64,000 nucleotides of DNA from an uncultured bacterium (GTDB lineage Bacteria > Cyanobacteriota > Vampirovibrionia > Gastranaerophilales > Gastranaerophilaceae): assembly GCA_950022695.1 (NCBI GenBank), contig CATLLN010000001.1, positions 62,001 to 126,000 on the forward strand, in the 5' to 3' direction. A program made the position numbers and the translations under genes. Below the pieces are notes generated by a model. That model searched no databases, was not told the DNA's origin, and saw nothing but the letters and a program-made list of their open reading frames with translations. This document shows positions 1 to 8,897 of the stretch, piece after piece. Positions within the stretch are counted from its first letter, which is position 1. Each line of letters opens with the position of its first letter.

Positions 1-570
1 ATATATAACAAAGTTTTCAGGACATAGCATTTTTAACTCTGTTACTTTATCCATATCAGGGAAGCTTTGTTTTAAACCTACGATGTTATTATATTTTTCT
101 GCCAAAAATGCGACTGTTTCAGGAAGCATATTAACCCCTGTTCTACCTGGAATATTGTATAAAATAATTGGTAAATCAGTGCTTTCTGCAATAGCTGAAA
201 AGTGTTCAATCATACCTTTCTGGTTCGGTTTGTTATAGTATGGTACAACTGATAAAATTGCATCCACTTCTTCTTTTTGTGCAAATTTTGTGTATTCAAT
301 AGCAGAAGCTGTAGAATTTGAGCCTGCGCCAAGAATAATTTTAGCTTTATTTGCAACCGCTCTTTTTACGGAATTTACCAGTTCAATTTCTTCTTCGTTA
401 GTTAATGTAGGAGATTCTCCTGTGGTTCCGGCAACAAGAATAGCATCACTTCCGGAACTGATTAAATGTGCTGCAAGAGATTCTACTTTATCGTAATCAA
501 TAGCGCCTGATTTTTCCATAGGCGTTACCATAGCTGTAATAACCTCTCCGCAATCATATCTTAGTGCCAT
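1..570 (-). CDS. dapA: 4-hydroxy-tetrahydrodipicolinate synthase (partial, C-terminus outside window)
   Basis: Condenses pyruvate with aspartate semialdehyde in the lysine and meso-diaminopimelate pathway, in the cytoplasm. The reverse strand reads MALRYDCGEVITAMVTPM, then the family signature AGTTGESPTLT near residues 45-55, and YYNKPNQKG and YNIPGRTG further on. About 190 of the usual 290 or so residues are in the window; the catalytic lysine is near VGLKQS close to the edge. The ATG at 570 follows an AAGAGGAT ribosome site. A -10 box TATAAT lies on the minus strand at 610-605. It is divergent from lptC; dapF of the same pathway lies at 11.2-12.0 kb. Confidence 0.95.
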   Translation of the reverse strand, partial: MALRYDCGEVITAMVTPMEKSGAIDYDKVESLAAHLISSGSDAILVAGTTGESPTLTNEEEIELVNSVKRAVANKAKIILGAGSNSTASAIEYTKFAQKEEVDAILSVVPYYNKPNQKGMIEHFSAIAESTDLPIILYNIPGRTGVNMLPETVAFLAEKYNNIVGLKQSFPDMDKVTELKMLCPENFVIY

Positions 571-687
571 ATATATATCCTCTTCCCTAATCTATAACAC
601 ATTAATTATAGTACAAAAGTAATAATAGTGTGTAAATATTAAGATATTTAATTATTACGGCAGAAAATTTTATTTTGTAATCTTTTG

Positions 688-696
688 TGTTAAAAT
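688..696 (+). promoter_or_regulatory. extended -10 promoter of lptC, leaderless geometry
   Basis: TG-T-TAAAAT is an extended -10 box. Seven bases separate it from the ATG at 704, so transcription should begin at or next to the start codon. No Shine-Dalgarno sequence precedes this ATG and no good -35 box is visible. Confidence 0.55.
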
Positions 697-703
697 TTTG
701 AAT

Positions 704-1285
704 ATGAAATGGAATGATTTACCGAAGAAAAAAAGGTTATATGCAGCTGCATTATTGACTATCGGAGGGGTATTAGCCTGGGCTTTTATTACTGCCGGTA
801 TTATTACACATGATTTTAACCGTAAGCAGCTGGAATCCCGTGGAGATGAGCAGGAAGCTGTTGTGAACGGTATAATTTTGACTGAAACAAAAGATGACCA
901 AAAATACTGGGAAATATACGGTGAAACCGGAAAATGGGACAGCTCAAACGGGGTAGCTCAGTTAAATAAAGTTATCGGAAATTTCTATAAAGATAATGAA
1001 GTTTCGATGAGTTTTGAATCTTCAAAAGGTACTTATAATTCAAAAGAAGGTGATATAACTCTTCATGAAGATACTTTTATTGTCTTAAAAGACGGGATTA
1101 CATTAAATGCCGATAACCTTCATTGGATAAATTCGCACACGCCTATTGTTGCGGAAGGGCATGTTAAAATTCAAAAAGGAAAAGAATTACTTTCAACTGC
1201 GGATAAAATCGTAATCAGTCCGGAGTATGACAGTTTTAAAATAATCGGAAACACTGTTTCAAAAGTTTATGAGGATAAAAAATAG
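704..1285 (+). CDS. lptC: LptC-like LPS export periplasmic protein
   Basis: Probable inner-membrane anchored member of the Lpt bridge that moves lipopolysaccharide to the outer membrane. One N-terminal membrane segment (about residues 14-35, AAALLTIGGVLAWAFITAG) is followed by a soluble beta-rich domain of about 155 residues with the LptC/OstA-type pattern (SSKGTYNSKEGDITLHEDTFIVLKDG). Length 193 aa fits LptC. It starts a tight operon with the LptA-like gene one base downstream. The ATG at 704 is preferred to the TTG at 698 because the promoter sits exactly one spacer upstream. Family assignment rests on fold pattern, membrane anchor and neighbour. Confidence 0.75.
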   Translation: MKWNDLPKKKRLYAAALLTIGGVLAWAFITAGIITHDFNRKQLESRGDEQEAVVNGIILTETKDDQKYWEIYGETGKWDSSNGVAQLNKVIGNFYKDNEVSMSFESSKGTYNSKEGDITLHEDTFIVLKDGITLNADNLHWINSHTPIVAEGHVKIQKGKELLSTADKIVISPEYDSFKIIGNTVSKVYEDKK

Positions 1286-1286
1286 T

Positions 1287-2261
1287 ATGAAAAAGATATT
1301 ACTGGGATTTGTATCGTTAATGTTATTGGCGGGGCTTGGTGTTCAGGCTTCTGATTTAATTATTGAATCTAAAAACCAATCGTTTAACGAATCTGATAAT
1401 AAAATTAAATTTAACGGGAATGTAAAAGTTACTGTTGATGATTTAAAGGTTGTTGGTGACAGTGCGGATGTTAATGTTACAAACGATCAAAAACTTGATA
1501 CTGCAACTTTTTATGATAAACCTTATGCTTTTGAAATTAAGAAAAATAAAAAAAGAGAAGTTAAAGCAAATATTTTGAAAGTTTCTTTGATTACAAAGAT
1601 TATCAGAGCGGAAGGTGACACTCAATCAATTGTATTTGAAGGTAAGACTCCTGTTGTTGTAATCAACGCGGATGTTCAGGAATACGATACAAAAACCGGG
1701 GTTATGACTGCAACCGGTGCTGTTACTATGCTTTATAAAGATATTGAAACTTTCTCAAACGGAGCACAAATTACAACTGATAAAAACGGTGATTTAAAAC
1801 GTCTTGTATTGACAGGTAATGCTAAAGTTAAGCAAGAAAATAACGAATCATATGCTGATAAATTTGTTTATGAAGCTTCAACCGGTAACCTTACAGCGTA
1901 TGGTAATACAACATCAAATGCTGTGATGGATGACGGTTCAAAATTGGTTCTAAAATCAAGCTATCAGGAATACAACCAGAAAAAATCAATATTTAATGCA
2001 AGCGGTAATGTAAGAATCTGGTATCAGGATTACTATGCGGCAGGACCTAAGGTTACATTGTACCCGACACCGGGCTCAACTAAACCTAACGAAGCATATT
2101 TTACAGGACGTTCAAGTATAACTCAAGGTGTTCGTACAATCTATGCTGACAAAATTAAAATGACAATGACTCCAAAAAGTTTTGATGCTCAAGGCAACAC
2201 AAGAACTGTTATTAAAAATATCGGTTCAGGTTCAGACGATAATGTAACATTAGGTTTATAG
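1287..2261 (+). CDS. lptA: LptA/OstA-like periplasmic LPS transport protein
   Basis: Secreted protein of 324 aa with a signal peptide (MKKILLGFVSLMLLAGLGVQA). It is followed by repeated OstA-like beta stretches: FNGNVKVTVDDLKVVGDSADV near residue 40, ATGAVTMLYKDIETFSNGAQI in the middle, and SGNVRIWYQDYYAAGPKVTLYP near the end. The repeats suggest two or three OstA-type modules, longer than the single-module E. coli LptA. The ATG at 1287 follows GAGGAT at 1271-1276, inside the end of lptC, one base after its stop. The likely role is the periplasmic LPS bridge. Confidence 0.8.
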   Translation: MKKILLGFVSLMLLAGLGVQASDLIIESKNQSFNESDNKIKFNGNVKVTVDDLKVVGDSADVNVTNDQKLDTATFYDKPYAFEIKKNKKREVKANILKVSLITKIIRAEGDTQSIVFEGKTPVVVINADVQEYDTKTGVMTATGAVTMLYKDIETFSNGAQITTDKNGDLKRLVLTGNAKVKQENNESYADKFVYEASTGNLTAYGNTTSNAVMDDGSKLVLKSSYQEYNQKKSIFNASGNVRIWYQDYYAAGPKVTLYPTPGSTKPNEAYFTGRSSITQGVRTIYADKIKMTMTPKSFDAQGNTRTVIKNIGSGSDDNVTLGL

Positions 2262-2271
2262 GGAATTGGCA

Positions 2272-3045
2272 ATGCAGGAAAAGATTGATAAAGCGATAGA
2301 ATGTTTTAAGAAAAAAGACTGGAATGGTGCAATTGATTTATTTACATCAATTCTGGAAGTTGAAACTGATAATGCTGAAATTTATAACAACTTAGGTTTG
2401 TGTTATGCAAACGTTGGAGATGTTGAAAAAGCTGAGAAAAACTACTTAAAATGTATTGAACATAATCCGCAAATTCCACAGTGTTATATTAATCTTGTGG
2501 ATTTATATTACACTCAAAGGCGTCTTGGCGAAGGGATAAATATTTTATCTTACGCGATTGATATGCTTCCTGATGATATTATTTTCAGACATTATCTTGC
2601 TCGTTTTTATATGGAAGATGCAAAAGGCGATCTTGCAATTGATGAGCTTGTTTATATTCTGGAAAAACAGCCGGAAAATTATGATGCTTATTATGATTTA
2701 GCAAAAATTTATTTTGAATTCGGGAATTATGATTCTGCAATTGAAAATTTAGAAAATGTTCTGGAATTCAAACAGGATAACGAATTGATTTACTATTACC
2801 TTGCAGAAGCTTATCAGGCAAATGATGAGATTGACAAAGCTTTGTCCAATTTCTTAAAAGCAATTGCAGCGAATAATAAATTTCATCCTGCATATAAAAA
2901 AGCTGCAATTTTATTTATGGCACGCGGGGATTACGCGGATGCAATTGAATATCTGGAAGATTATTTGAATTTTGAGATTCCTGATGAAGAAAAACAAAGT
3001 GTTAACGGCTTAATTCAGAATATTAAAGGTAAGATGAACGGCTAA
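2272..3045 (+). CDS. tetratricopeptide repeat protein
   Basis: A 257-residue protein made almost entirely of TPR units, for example EIYNNLGLCYANVGDVEKAE, DAYYDLAKIYFEFGNYDSAI and ELIYYYLAEAYQANDEIDKAL. There is no signal peptide, so it is probably a cytoplasmic scaffold. The ATG at 2272 follows GGGA at 2261-2264 and is better than the TTG at 2266. It sits between lptA and dprA in one operon; its partner is unknown. Confidence 0.85.
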   Translation: MQEKIDKAIECFKKKDWNGAIDLFTSILEVETDNAEIYNNLGLCYANVGDVEKAEKNYLKCIEHNPQIPQCYINLVDLYYTQRRLGEGINILSYAIDMLPDDIIFRHYLARFYMEDAKGDLAIDELVYILEKQPENYDAYYDLAKIYFEFGNYDSAIENLENVLEFKQDNELIYYYLAEAYQANDEIDKALSNFLKAIAANNKFHPAYKKAAILFMARGDYADAIEYLEDYLNFEIPDEEKQSVNGLIQNIKGKMNG

Positions 3046-4134
3046 ATGAAAAGGAAGTATTGGATAGCATTTTCTTCTATAGAACAGATTGACAGCAGCT
3101 TTATTCAAAAGCTGTATGAACATTTTGGTGATATAGAAACAGCATTTAATGCTTCAATTGCGCAGTTGAAGCAAATTGACGGTATAAGTGTTAAAAAATG
3201 CGAAAACTTTTTAAAATACCGTGATAAGGTTGATATAGACAGAACCTTTACGGATGTTGAAACTCGCGGGATAAATTTTTTGACTCTTGAGGATGAAAAT
3301 TATCCGAAAATGTTAAGACAAATTTCAAACCCGCCTGCTGTTTTGTATTATAAGGGCAAGCTTTTTGAATGTAATCTGGATAAAACTCTTGCTGTTGTTG
3401 GTTCACGAAGAGCAAGTATGCATGGCAGAGGAGATTTAAAAAAGATTTTATCTGAACTTGCAGGAACTGATATTTGTATAGTATCAGGATTGGCATCAGG
3501 GATTGATACTGTAGCTCACACTTGTGCAATCGAAAATAATCTGAAAACAATAGGTGTAATTGCAAGCGGTTTTGATTTCACTTATCCTGCAAGCAACAAA
3601 ACACTTTATCAAAATATAGAAAACGGATATGGCGCTATATTGAGCGAATATTATCCGACATTTGAGCCTATAAAATTCCGTTTTCCTCAAAGAAATCGAA
3701 TTGTTTCAGGCTTGTCTTACGGAACACTTGTTGCAGAAGCTTCATTAAAAAGCGGAGCATTGATAACCGCGAATTTAACACTGGAGCAGGGACGTGAGTT
3801 GATGTGTATCCCGGGGCTTATTTCAAACCCGAATACTGAAGGAATTTATAAACTTTTAAAAAATGGTGCAACCCTTGTTACTGAAAGCGCAGATATTTTA
3901 AATGCTCTGAACTGGGAGATTAAAACAGAAGCACAAGGTGAACAGCTTACGCTTCCAATGCTGACTCCTGATGAAGAAAAAATTTATAAAAATCTGGAAA
4001 TTGAAGAAAAAGGAGTGGATGAATTGTTGGCTTTAACAAAATTAAAGCTTGACGATTTATTGATAAACTTGACAACGATGGAGCTTAAAGGCATAATAAA
4101 ACAGAGCGGCGGGGATAGATATAAAAAGGTATAA
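3046..4134 (+). CDS. dprA: DNA processing protein DprA
   Basis: Loads RecA on incoming single-stranded DNA in natural transformation. The Rossmann-type core is clear: AVVGSRRASMHGRGDLKK, IVSGLASGIDTVAHTCAI, FPQRNRIVSGLS and EASLKSGALITANLTLEQGRE (about residues 115-250). It is followed by a C-terminal winged-helix-like stretch (about 295-360). Length 362 aa is normal. The ATG directly abuts the TPR gene stop, implying translational coupling. Its presence next to topA is common in bacteria, and it hints at competence together with the prepilin genes elsewhere in the window. Confidence 0.95.
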   Translation: MKRKYWIAFSSIEQIDSSFIQKLYEHFGDIETAFNASIAQLKQIDGISVKKCENFLKYRDKVDIDRTFTDVETRGINFLTLEDENYPKMLRQISNPPAVLYYKGKLFECNLDKTLAVVGSRRASMHGRGDLKKILSELAGTDICIVSGLASGIDTVAHTCAIENNLKTIGVIASGFDFTYPASNKTLYQNIENGYGAILSEYYPTFEPIKFRFPQRNRIVSGLSYGTLVAEASLKSGALITANLTLEQGRELMCIPGLISNPNTEGIYKLLKNGATLVTESADILNALNWEIKTEAQGEQLTLPMLTPDEEKIYKNLEIEEKGVDELLALTKLKLDDLLINLTTMELKGIIKQSGGDRYKKV

Positions 4135-4144
4135 GAGAAGATAA

Positions 4145-6469
4145 ATGGCAGAAACAAAAAGTAAATCCAAAGAAAAATCGTTAGTTATAGTCGAGTCACC
4201 GGCAAAATCAAAAACAATTAAAAAAATTCTCGGGGGAGAGTTTCAAATAGAAGCAAGTTATGGTCATATTCGTAATTTGCCGACAAAAGATTCTGCAACT
4301 GATAACCTCGGGTTTGATGTTAATAACAATTTTGAACCGAAATTTGAAGTAATTCCGGGTAAACAACAGGTTGTAAAAAAATTAAATGATTTAGCAAAAA
4401 AAGTTGATAAAATTTATCTTGCTTCCGACCCCGACCGTGAGGGAGAAGCTATTGCATGGCACGTTAGACAGGTTTTGAAAGTGCCGGATGAAAAGATTTA
4501 CCGTATTGTATTTAACGAAATTACACCAAAAGCCGTAAAACATTCAGTTGCAAATCCGCGTACAATTGATATGGATATGGTGCAAGCACAGCAAACCCGT
4601 CAGATTTTGGATAAACTTGTAGGTTTTAAATTAAGTCCTGTGTTGTGGAAACAAATTGGTAATCGTAATCTTTCTGCAGGCCGCGTGCAATCTGTTGCGC
4701 TTCGTATGATATGTGAGCGCGAAGAAGAAATCGAAAAATTTATTCCGCAGGAATACTGGTCAATTCACGCGAACCTTGATAAAGACGGCAAAATGTTTGA
4801 AGCTGAATTATCAAAGATTAAAGGCAAAGCGGTTGAAAAAACTATTAAAAATAAAGATGAAGCACAGAAAATTGTTGATTATTTATTAAATCCTGAAACT
4901 CAATACGAGGTTTCAAAGGTTACTAAAAAAACAACAAAACGTAAGCCGACTGCTCCGTTTATCACATCAACCATGCAGCGTGCGGCTTCTTCTAAGCTTG
5001 GTTTTGGGGTATCCAAAACAATGCAGGTTGCTCAAAAACTTTATGAAGGTATTGAAATTGATGGAACACCTGTCGGTTTGATTACCTATATGAGAACAGA
5101 CTCTGTTCGTATTTCAGATGACGCGCAAGGTATGGCGCAAGAATTTATCTTGCAGAATTACGGTGAAAAATATTATCCTGAAAAACCTAATATTTACGTA
5201 AAAGGCAAGCAAAATGTTCAAGACGCGCACGAAGCTATCCGTCCGTCATACCCTGAAAGAACACCGGAAAGTATTAAACAGTATCTGGATAATGACCAGT
5301 ATAAACTTTATAAACTTATTTGGGAAAAATTTATGTCATCTCAAATGGCGCCTGCTGAAATTGCAAACAAAACAATTGAAATTCAATCAGGTGATTACAC
5401 GCTTCGTGCAGGTACAAGCAAAGTTATGTTTGACGGTTTCCTGACACTTTATAACGATGCGGAAGATGACGAAGATAAAGCAACAGACGCTAAGATTCCT
5501 GATTTAGAAAAAGGTGACAAAGTTGTTTGTAAGAAAATTACACCAAAACAACACTTCACTCAGCCGCCTCCAAGATACAATGAAGCATCTCTAGTTAAGG
5601 CACTGGAAGAATACGGAATCGGGCGTCCGTCAACGTATGCTACAATTATTACTGTAATTCAAACCCGTAAATATGTTGAAAAGAAAGATAAAGCGCTTCA
5701 TCCGACACTTTTAGGCAGAACTGTTTCAAAACAATTGGTAAGTCAGTTCTCTGATATTATGGATTACAAGTTTACGGCAGGCATGGAAGAAAAACTTGAT
5801 AAAATTGCAGAAAAACAAGCTATATGGGTAAAAGTTTTGCAAGATTTTTATACTCCGTTTATGGAAGAAGTTAATTCTGTAATGAAAACTGCGCAAAAAG
5901 TTACCATAGAAACAAAAATTAATTGTCCAAACTGCGGCAAACCAATGGTTCTTCGCTCAAGCAAAACCGGTTCGCAATTCTTAGGATGCTCAGGCTACCC
6001 TGATTGTAAAACTACAATGTCACTCAATGTTTTACAAGAGATGGAAGCAGGAGGAAATGATGAAGAATCATCTGAAAAACCTCAAGAAATTTGTGAAGAA
6101 AAATGTGAAAAATGCGGTTCTGATATGATATTTAAGCTTGGACCGTATGGCAAATACATGGAATGTACAAACGCAGATTGTAAGCACCGCAAACCATATC
6201 GTAAATCTACAGGTGTCACCTGTCCGAAATGCGGAAATGGTGATATTGTTGAACGTAAATCAAAACGCGGAACAGTATTTTTTGGCTGTAACAAATATCC
6301 TGACTGTGATTTTGTACTTTGGAATGAACCTACCGGTGAAACCTGTCCGACTTGCGGCAGTCTGCTAGTTAAAAAAGTTCTTAAAAAAGGTACAGTTATT
6401 GCTTGCTCTAGCATGAAATGCTCATATAAAGTAGAACCGGAGCAAGAAACAGCTTCAGAAGAAGTCTAA
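4145..6469 (+). CDS. topA: DNA topoisomerase I
   Basis: Type IA topoisomerase that relaxes negative supercoils. The TOPRIM domain is at the start (SLVIVESPAKSKTIKKILGG; LASDPDREGEAIAWH with the DxD metal motif). The catalytic tyrosine lies in GLITYMRTDSVRIS near residue 315. The C-terminus from about residue 590 holds four zinc-ribbon units of the CxxC type (CPNCGKPM, CEKCGSDM, CPKCGNGD, CPTCGSLL), the last one with an atypical second half (CSSMKC). Length 774 aa. It is ten bases after dprA and has an AGAGAAG ribosome site. Confidence 0.97.
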   Translation: MAETKSKSKEKSLVIVESPAKSKTIKKILGGEFQIEASYGHIRNLPTKDSATDNLGFDVNNNFEPKFEVIPGKQQVVKKLNDLAKKVDKIYLASDPDREGEAIAWHVRQVLKVPDEKIYRIVFNEITPKAVKHSVANPRTIDMDMVQAQQTRQILDKLVGFKLSPVLWKQIGNRNLSAGRVQSVALRMICEREEEIEKFIPQEYWSIHANLDKDGKMFEAELSKIKGKAVEKTIKNKDEAQKIVDYLLNPETQYEVSKVTKKTTKRKPTAPFITSTMQRAASSKLGFGVSKTMQVAQKLYEGIEIDGTPVGLITYMRTDSVRISDDAQGMAQEFILQNYGEKYYPEKPNIYVKGKQNVQDAHEAIRPSYPERTPESIKQYLDNDQYKLYKLIWEKFMSSQMAPAEIANKTIEIQSGDYTLRAGTSKVMFDGFLTLYNDAEDDEDKATDAKIPDLEKGDKVVCKKITPKQHFTQPPPRYNEASLVKALEEYGIGRPSTYATIITVIQTRKYVEKKDKALHPTLLGRTVSKQLVSQFSDIMDYKFTAGMEEKLDKIAEKQAIWVKVLQDFYTPFMEEVNSVMKTAQKVTIETKINCPNCGKPMVLRSSKTGSQFLGCSGYPDCKTTMSLNVLQEMEAGGNDEESSEKPQEICEEKCEKCGSDMIFKLGPYGKYMECTNADCKHRKPYRKSTGVTCPKCGNGDIVERKSKRGTVFFGCNKYPDCDFVLWNEPTGETCPTCGSLLVKKVLKKGTVIACSSMKCSYKVEPEQETASEEV

Positions 6470-6509
6470 GAAAAATCGGCAGAAATTCTCAGATTCTGAA
6501 TTAGTTTTA

Positions 6510-6538
6510 TTGTACAAAAGGAAGAAATTTTGTATAAT
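6510..6538 (+). promoter_or_regulatory. strong sigma-70 type promoter of aroE
   Basis: TTGTAC and TATAAT are separated by exactly 17 bases. The expected start is near 6545, giving a leader of about 25 bases with GAGGT ahead of the GTG start at 6570. Confidence 0.75.
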
Positions 6539-6569
6539 TATTATAAGTAAATAAAATGAGGTAAGAATT

Positions 6570-7841
6570 GTGGCTGTTGATAAGATGGAACTTTTAAAGC
6601 GTTACAAAGAGTTAAAGGCTCAAGGGGTTAATATTACTTTTATGGAGCTTAAAAAGCAAATGGACTCCTCTCCGGAAGAGGTAGGGGTAAATATCGCTGA
6701 AACCTCAAATGCAACAACTGTTGAAGTTCCATTAAGGTCAGGTTTTAGTGCGTTAAATTCTCAGTCTGAACCGCAGGCGCAATCTTCGACTTGGACAACT
6801 TCTTACTATTCGCAAACAGAACAAATTGCAACGCCTGAATCTTATTCTGGAAAAATTTCAACAGAACCTGTTCAAAATTCAACATATTCAGATAATTTTA
6901 ACGCAAATTTCTCATGGGATGCTCCGGCGCAGACTGAAACTCCAGCTTCTGTAATTGAATCTCAGCCGGTTGAAGCGATGCAAAAAAAAGTATATAATGG
7001 TCCTGAAAAATATTGTTTAATCGGTTATCCTTTAGGACATTCATTGTCAACTTTTATTCATAAAGCAGGCTTTAAAAGTCTTGGTTTAGATTCAACTTAT
7101 GATATTCTTGAAACTCCGCCGGATAGTCTTGTTGACAGGATTAAATATCTGAAAGCTAATAATTTTGCAGGTTTTAATGTAACTATTCCATTGAAGCTGC
7201 CTGTTACTTTGTTTTTGGATGAGGTTGATTCTTCAGCTGATGTTGTAGGTGCAGTGAATACTGTCGTGATTAATCCTGATAAAATAATGAAGGGCTATAA
7301 TACGGATGTAATAGGGTTTAGGAATGCAATTCCTGATGATATAATTCTAGCAGGAAAAGTTGCCGGTGTGCTTGGAACAGGTGGGGCTGCGCGTGCTGCA
7401 ATTACTGCACTTGCTCAATCCCAAGTGAGAAAAATTAAAGTTTATACAAGAAATATCCCGAACTGTTCGGAACTTATGACATTTTTGCGTTCAAAATTTC
7501 CGCTTGTTGAATTTGAAGTTCTGCAAATTGAGCGTATAAGAGATTTATCTGATGTCAATATTCTGGTAAATACTACACCAATTGGTATGCAAGGGCGCGC
7601 TGCTGATTTAACTCCTGTTGAAGAACCAGAATTGAGAACACTTCCGATGGGTGCGATTGTTTATGATGTAATCTATAACCCGAAAAAAACAGTTCTGTTA
7701 AAGTTAGCAGAAAAAAACGGATATAGAATAATTAATGGTGTTGATATGTTTATTCATCAAGCACTTGCCGCAGAACAAATCTGGACAGGAAAAACTCCTG
7801 ATTTTAAAGATATGAAAATTGCGGCTTTAGAAAATCTTTAA
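6570..7841 (+). CDS. aroE: shikimate dehydrogenase with long N-terminal extension
   Basis: Reduces 3-dehydroshikimate to shikimate with NADPH. The enzyme begins near residue 145 (YCLIGYPLGHSLST), with the catalytic lysine in NVTIPLK, NTD in GYNTDVIG, a nucleotide-binding loop GTGGAARA, and the C-terminal motif DVIYNPKKT. The enzyme part alone is normal size. Before it lies an unusual extension: a charged helical stretch (residues 1-35, LLKRYKELKAQG) and then about 105 residues rich in Ser, Thr, Gln and Pro that look disordered. The GTG start has GAGGT seven bases upstream and a strong promoter. The extension's function is unknown. Confidence 0.93.
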   Translation: MAVDKMELLKRYKELKAQGVNITFMELKKQMDSSPEEVGVNIAETSNATTVEVPLRSGFSALNSQSEPQAQSSTWTTSYYSQTEQIATPESYSGKISTEPVQNSTYSDNFNANFSWDAPAQTETPASVIESQPVEAMQKKVYNGPEKYCLIGYPLGHSLSTFIHKAGFKSLGLDSTYDILETPPDSLVDRIKYLKANNFAGFNVTIPLKLPVTLFLDEVDSSADVVGAVNTVVINPDKIMKGYNTDVIGFRNAIPDDIILAGKVAGVLGTGGAARAAITALAQSQVRKIKVYTRNIPNCSELMTFLRSKFPLVEFEVLQIERIRDLSDVNILVNTTPIGMQGRAADLTPVEEPELRTLPMGAIVYDVIYNPKKTVLLKLAEKNGYRIINGVDMFIHQALAAEQIWTGKTPDFKDMKIAALENL

Positions 7842-7847
7842 TAATTA

Positions 7848-7876
7848 TGGCGCCGGCATTTTTAATGCCGGCGCCA
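7848..7876. terminator. bidirectional hairpin between aroE and bioB
   Basis: A perfect 12-bp GC-rich inverted repeat (TGGCGCCGGCAT / ATGCCGGCGCCA) with a five-base loop lies between the convergent aroE and bioB stops. T-rich flanks are short, so it may act mainly as a shared barrier. Confidence 0.75.
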
Positions 7877-7881
7877 TTTAG

Positions 7882-8805
7882 TTATAATAAATTTTTACCA
7901 AGTTTTTCAATGGTTTTAATATCTTCTTCCGGTTCTTTTCCGATTGTTGTGAGGTAATTCCCGATTAAAATTCCTTCTACACAAGTTTTTAGTGCAAGTT
8001 CTTGGTTTTCCTGTGACAGTTTCATTCTTCCGCCGCAAAAACGAATTACGGCTTTCGGGTTTGCAATCTTAAATACTGCAATAGTTCTTAAAATATTTTC
8101 TTCATCAATTTTATTATAGTAATTTTCAAACGGGGTTTCAGGAATTGGCATTAAAATATTAATTGGGATTGAATCCGGTTCAATTTCAGCAAGTTCCATT
8201 GCCATTTCAATACGTTGTTCAATGCTTTCGCCCATTCCTAAAATAACACCGCAGCAAAGTTCCATTCCGTATTTTTTAACAAGTTTACAGGTATTTATTC
8301 TGTCCTCGTATGTATGTGTTGTGCAAACTTCCGGATAATATGAACGGCAGGTGTTAATATTGTGATGGAATCTTTTTAAGCCTGCATCTGCAAGCTGTTT
8401 TGCCTGATCTTCATTTAAAATCCCGATTGAGGCGCAAGAATTTAATCCTTCTTCATTGATTTTTTTAATCATTTCAAGCTCAATTGCAAAATCACGTCCC
8501 TCATCAGGTGTTCTACCGCTTGTAACAATTGCAAATCGGGAAACGTGGTTTGTTTTAGATTCTTTTGCCGTTTTTATAACTTCATCAGTATCAACTAATG
8601 GATATGATTCAATATTTGTGCAGTAATGAGAGCTTTGTGCACAGTATTTGCAATTTTGTGAACATTTGCCGTTTCTTGCGTTGATTAATGAACAAAATTC
8701 AATATTATTTGACATATATTTTGATGATTCTTTTAATAGTTCATCAAGGGGTAAATTATATAATTTTAGTAAATCTTCTTTTGTGTAACTTGTAGTGCTA
8801 TTCAT
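7882..8805 (-). CDS. bioB: biotin synthase
   Basis: Radical SAM enzyme that inserts sulfur into dethiobiotin. The [4Fe-4S] motif is CSQNCKYC near residue 48, after NARNGK. Other family marks are SRFAIVTSGR, HHNINTCRSYY, CCGVILGMGES and the arginine-containing IRFCGGR near the end. 307 aa. The start at 8805 has AGGAG eight bases upstream. It is unlinked to bioF-bioG-bioC at 21.4-23.9 kb and has no recognisable BirA-type operator. It is divergent from the nitrilase-family gene. Confidence 0.95.
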   Translation of the reverse strand: MNSTTSYTKEDLLKLYNLPLDELLKESSKYMSNNIEFCSLINARNGKCSQNCKYCAQSSHYCTNIESYPLVDTDEVIKTAKESKTNHVSRFAIVTSGRTPDEGRDFAIELEMIKKINEEGLNSCASIGILNEDQAKQLADAGLKRFHHNINTCRSYYPEVCTTHTYEDRINTCKLVKKYGMELCCGVILGMGESIEQRIEMAMELAEIEPDSIPINILMPIPETPFENYYNKIDEENILRTIAVFKIANPKAVIRFCGGRMKLSQENQELALKTCVEGILIGNYLTTIGKEPEEDIKTIEKLGKNLL

Positions 8806-8897
8806 ATCCCATTCTCCTTTTATATGATATTAGCGCGGGCAAAGTCCTGTGTCAATTTTATTGTGCGTATGATAAAATAAGTGAAAAGGAGAAAATT

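Noticed and set aside
6082-6414. Minus-strand reading frame of 110 codons inside topA
   Set aside because: It is a shadow of the zinc-ribbon region in topA, with no ribosome site and composition dictated by the plus-strand gene.
8806-8897. BirA-type biotin operator before bioB
   Set aside because: I looked for the usual palindrome with TTGTAAAC / GTTTACAA arms and did not see it.
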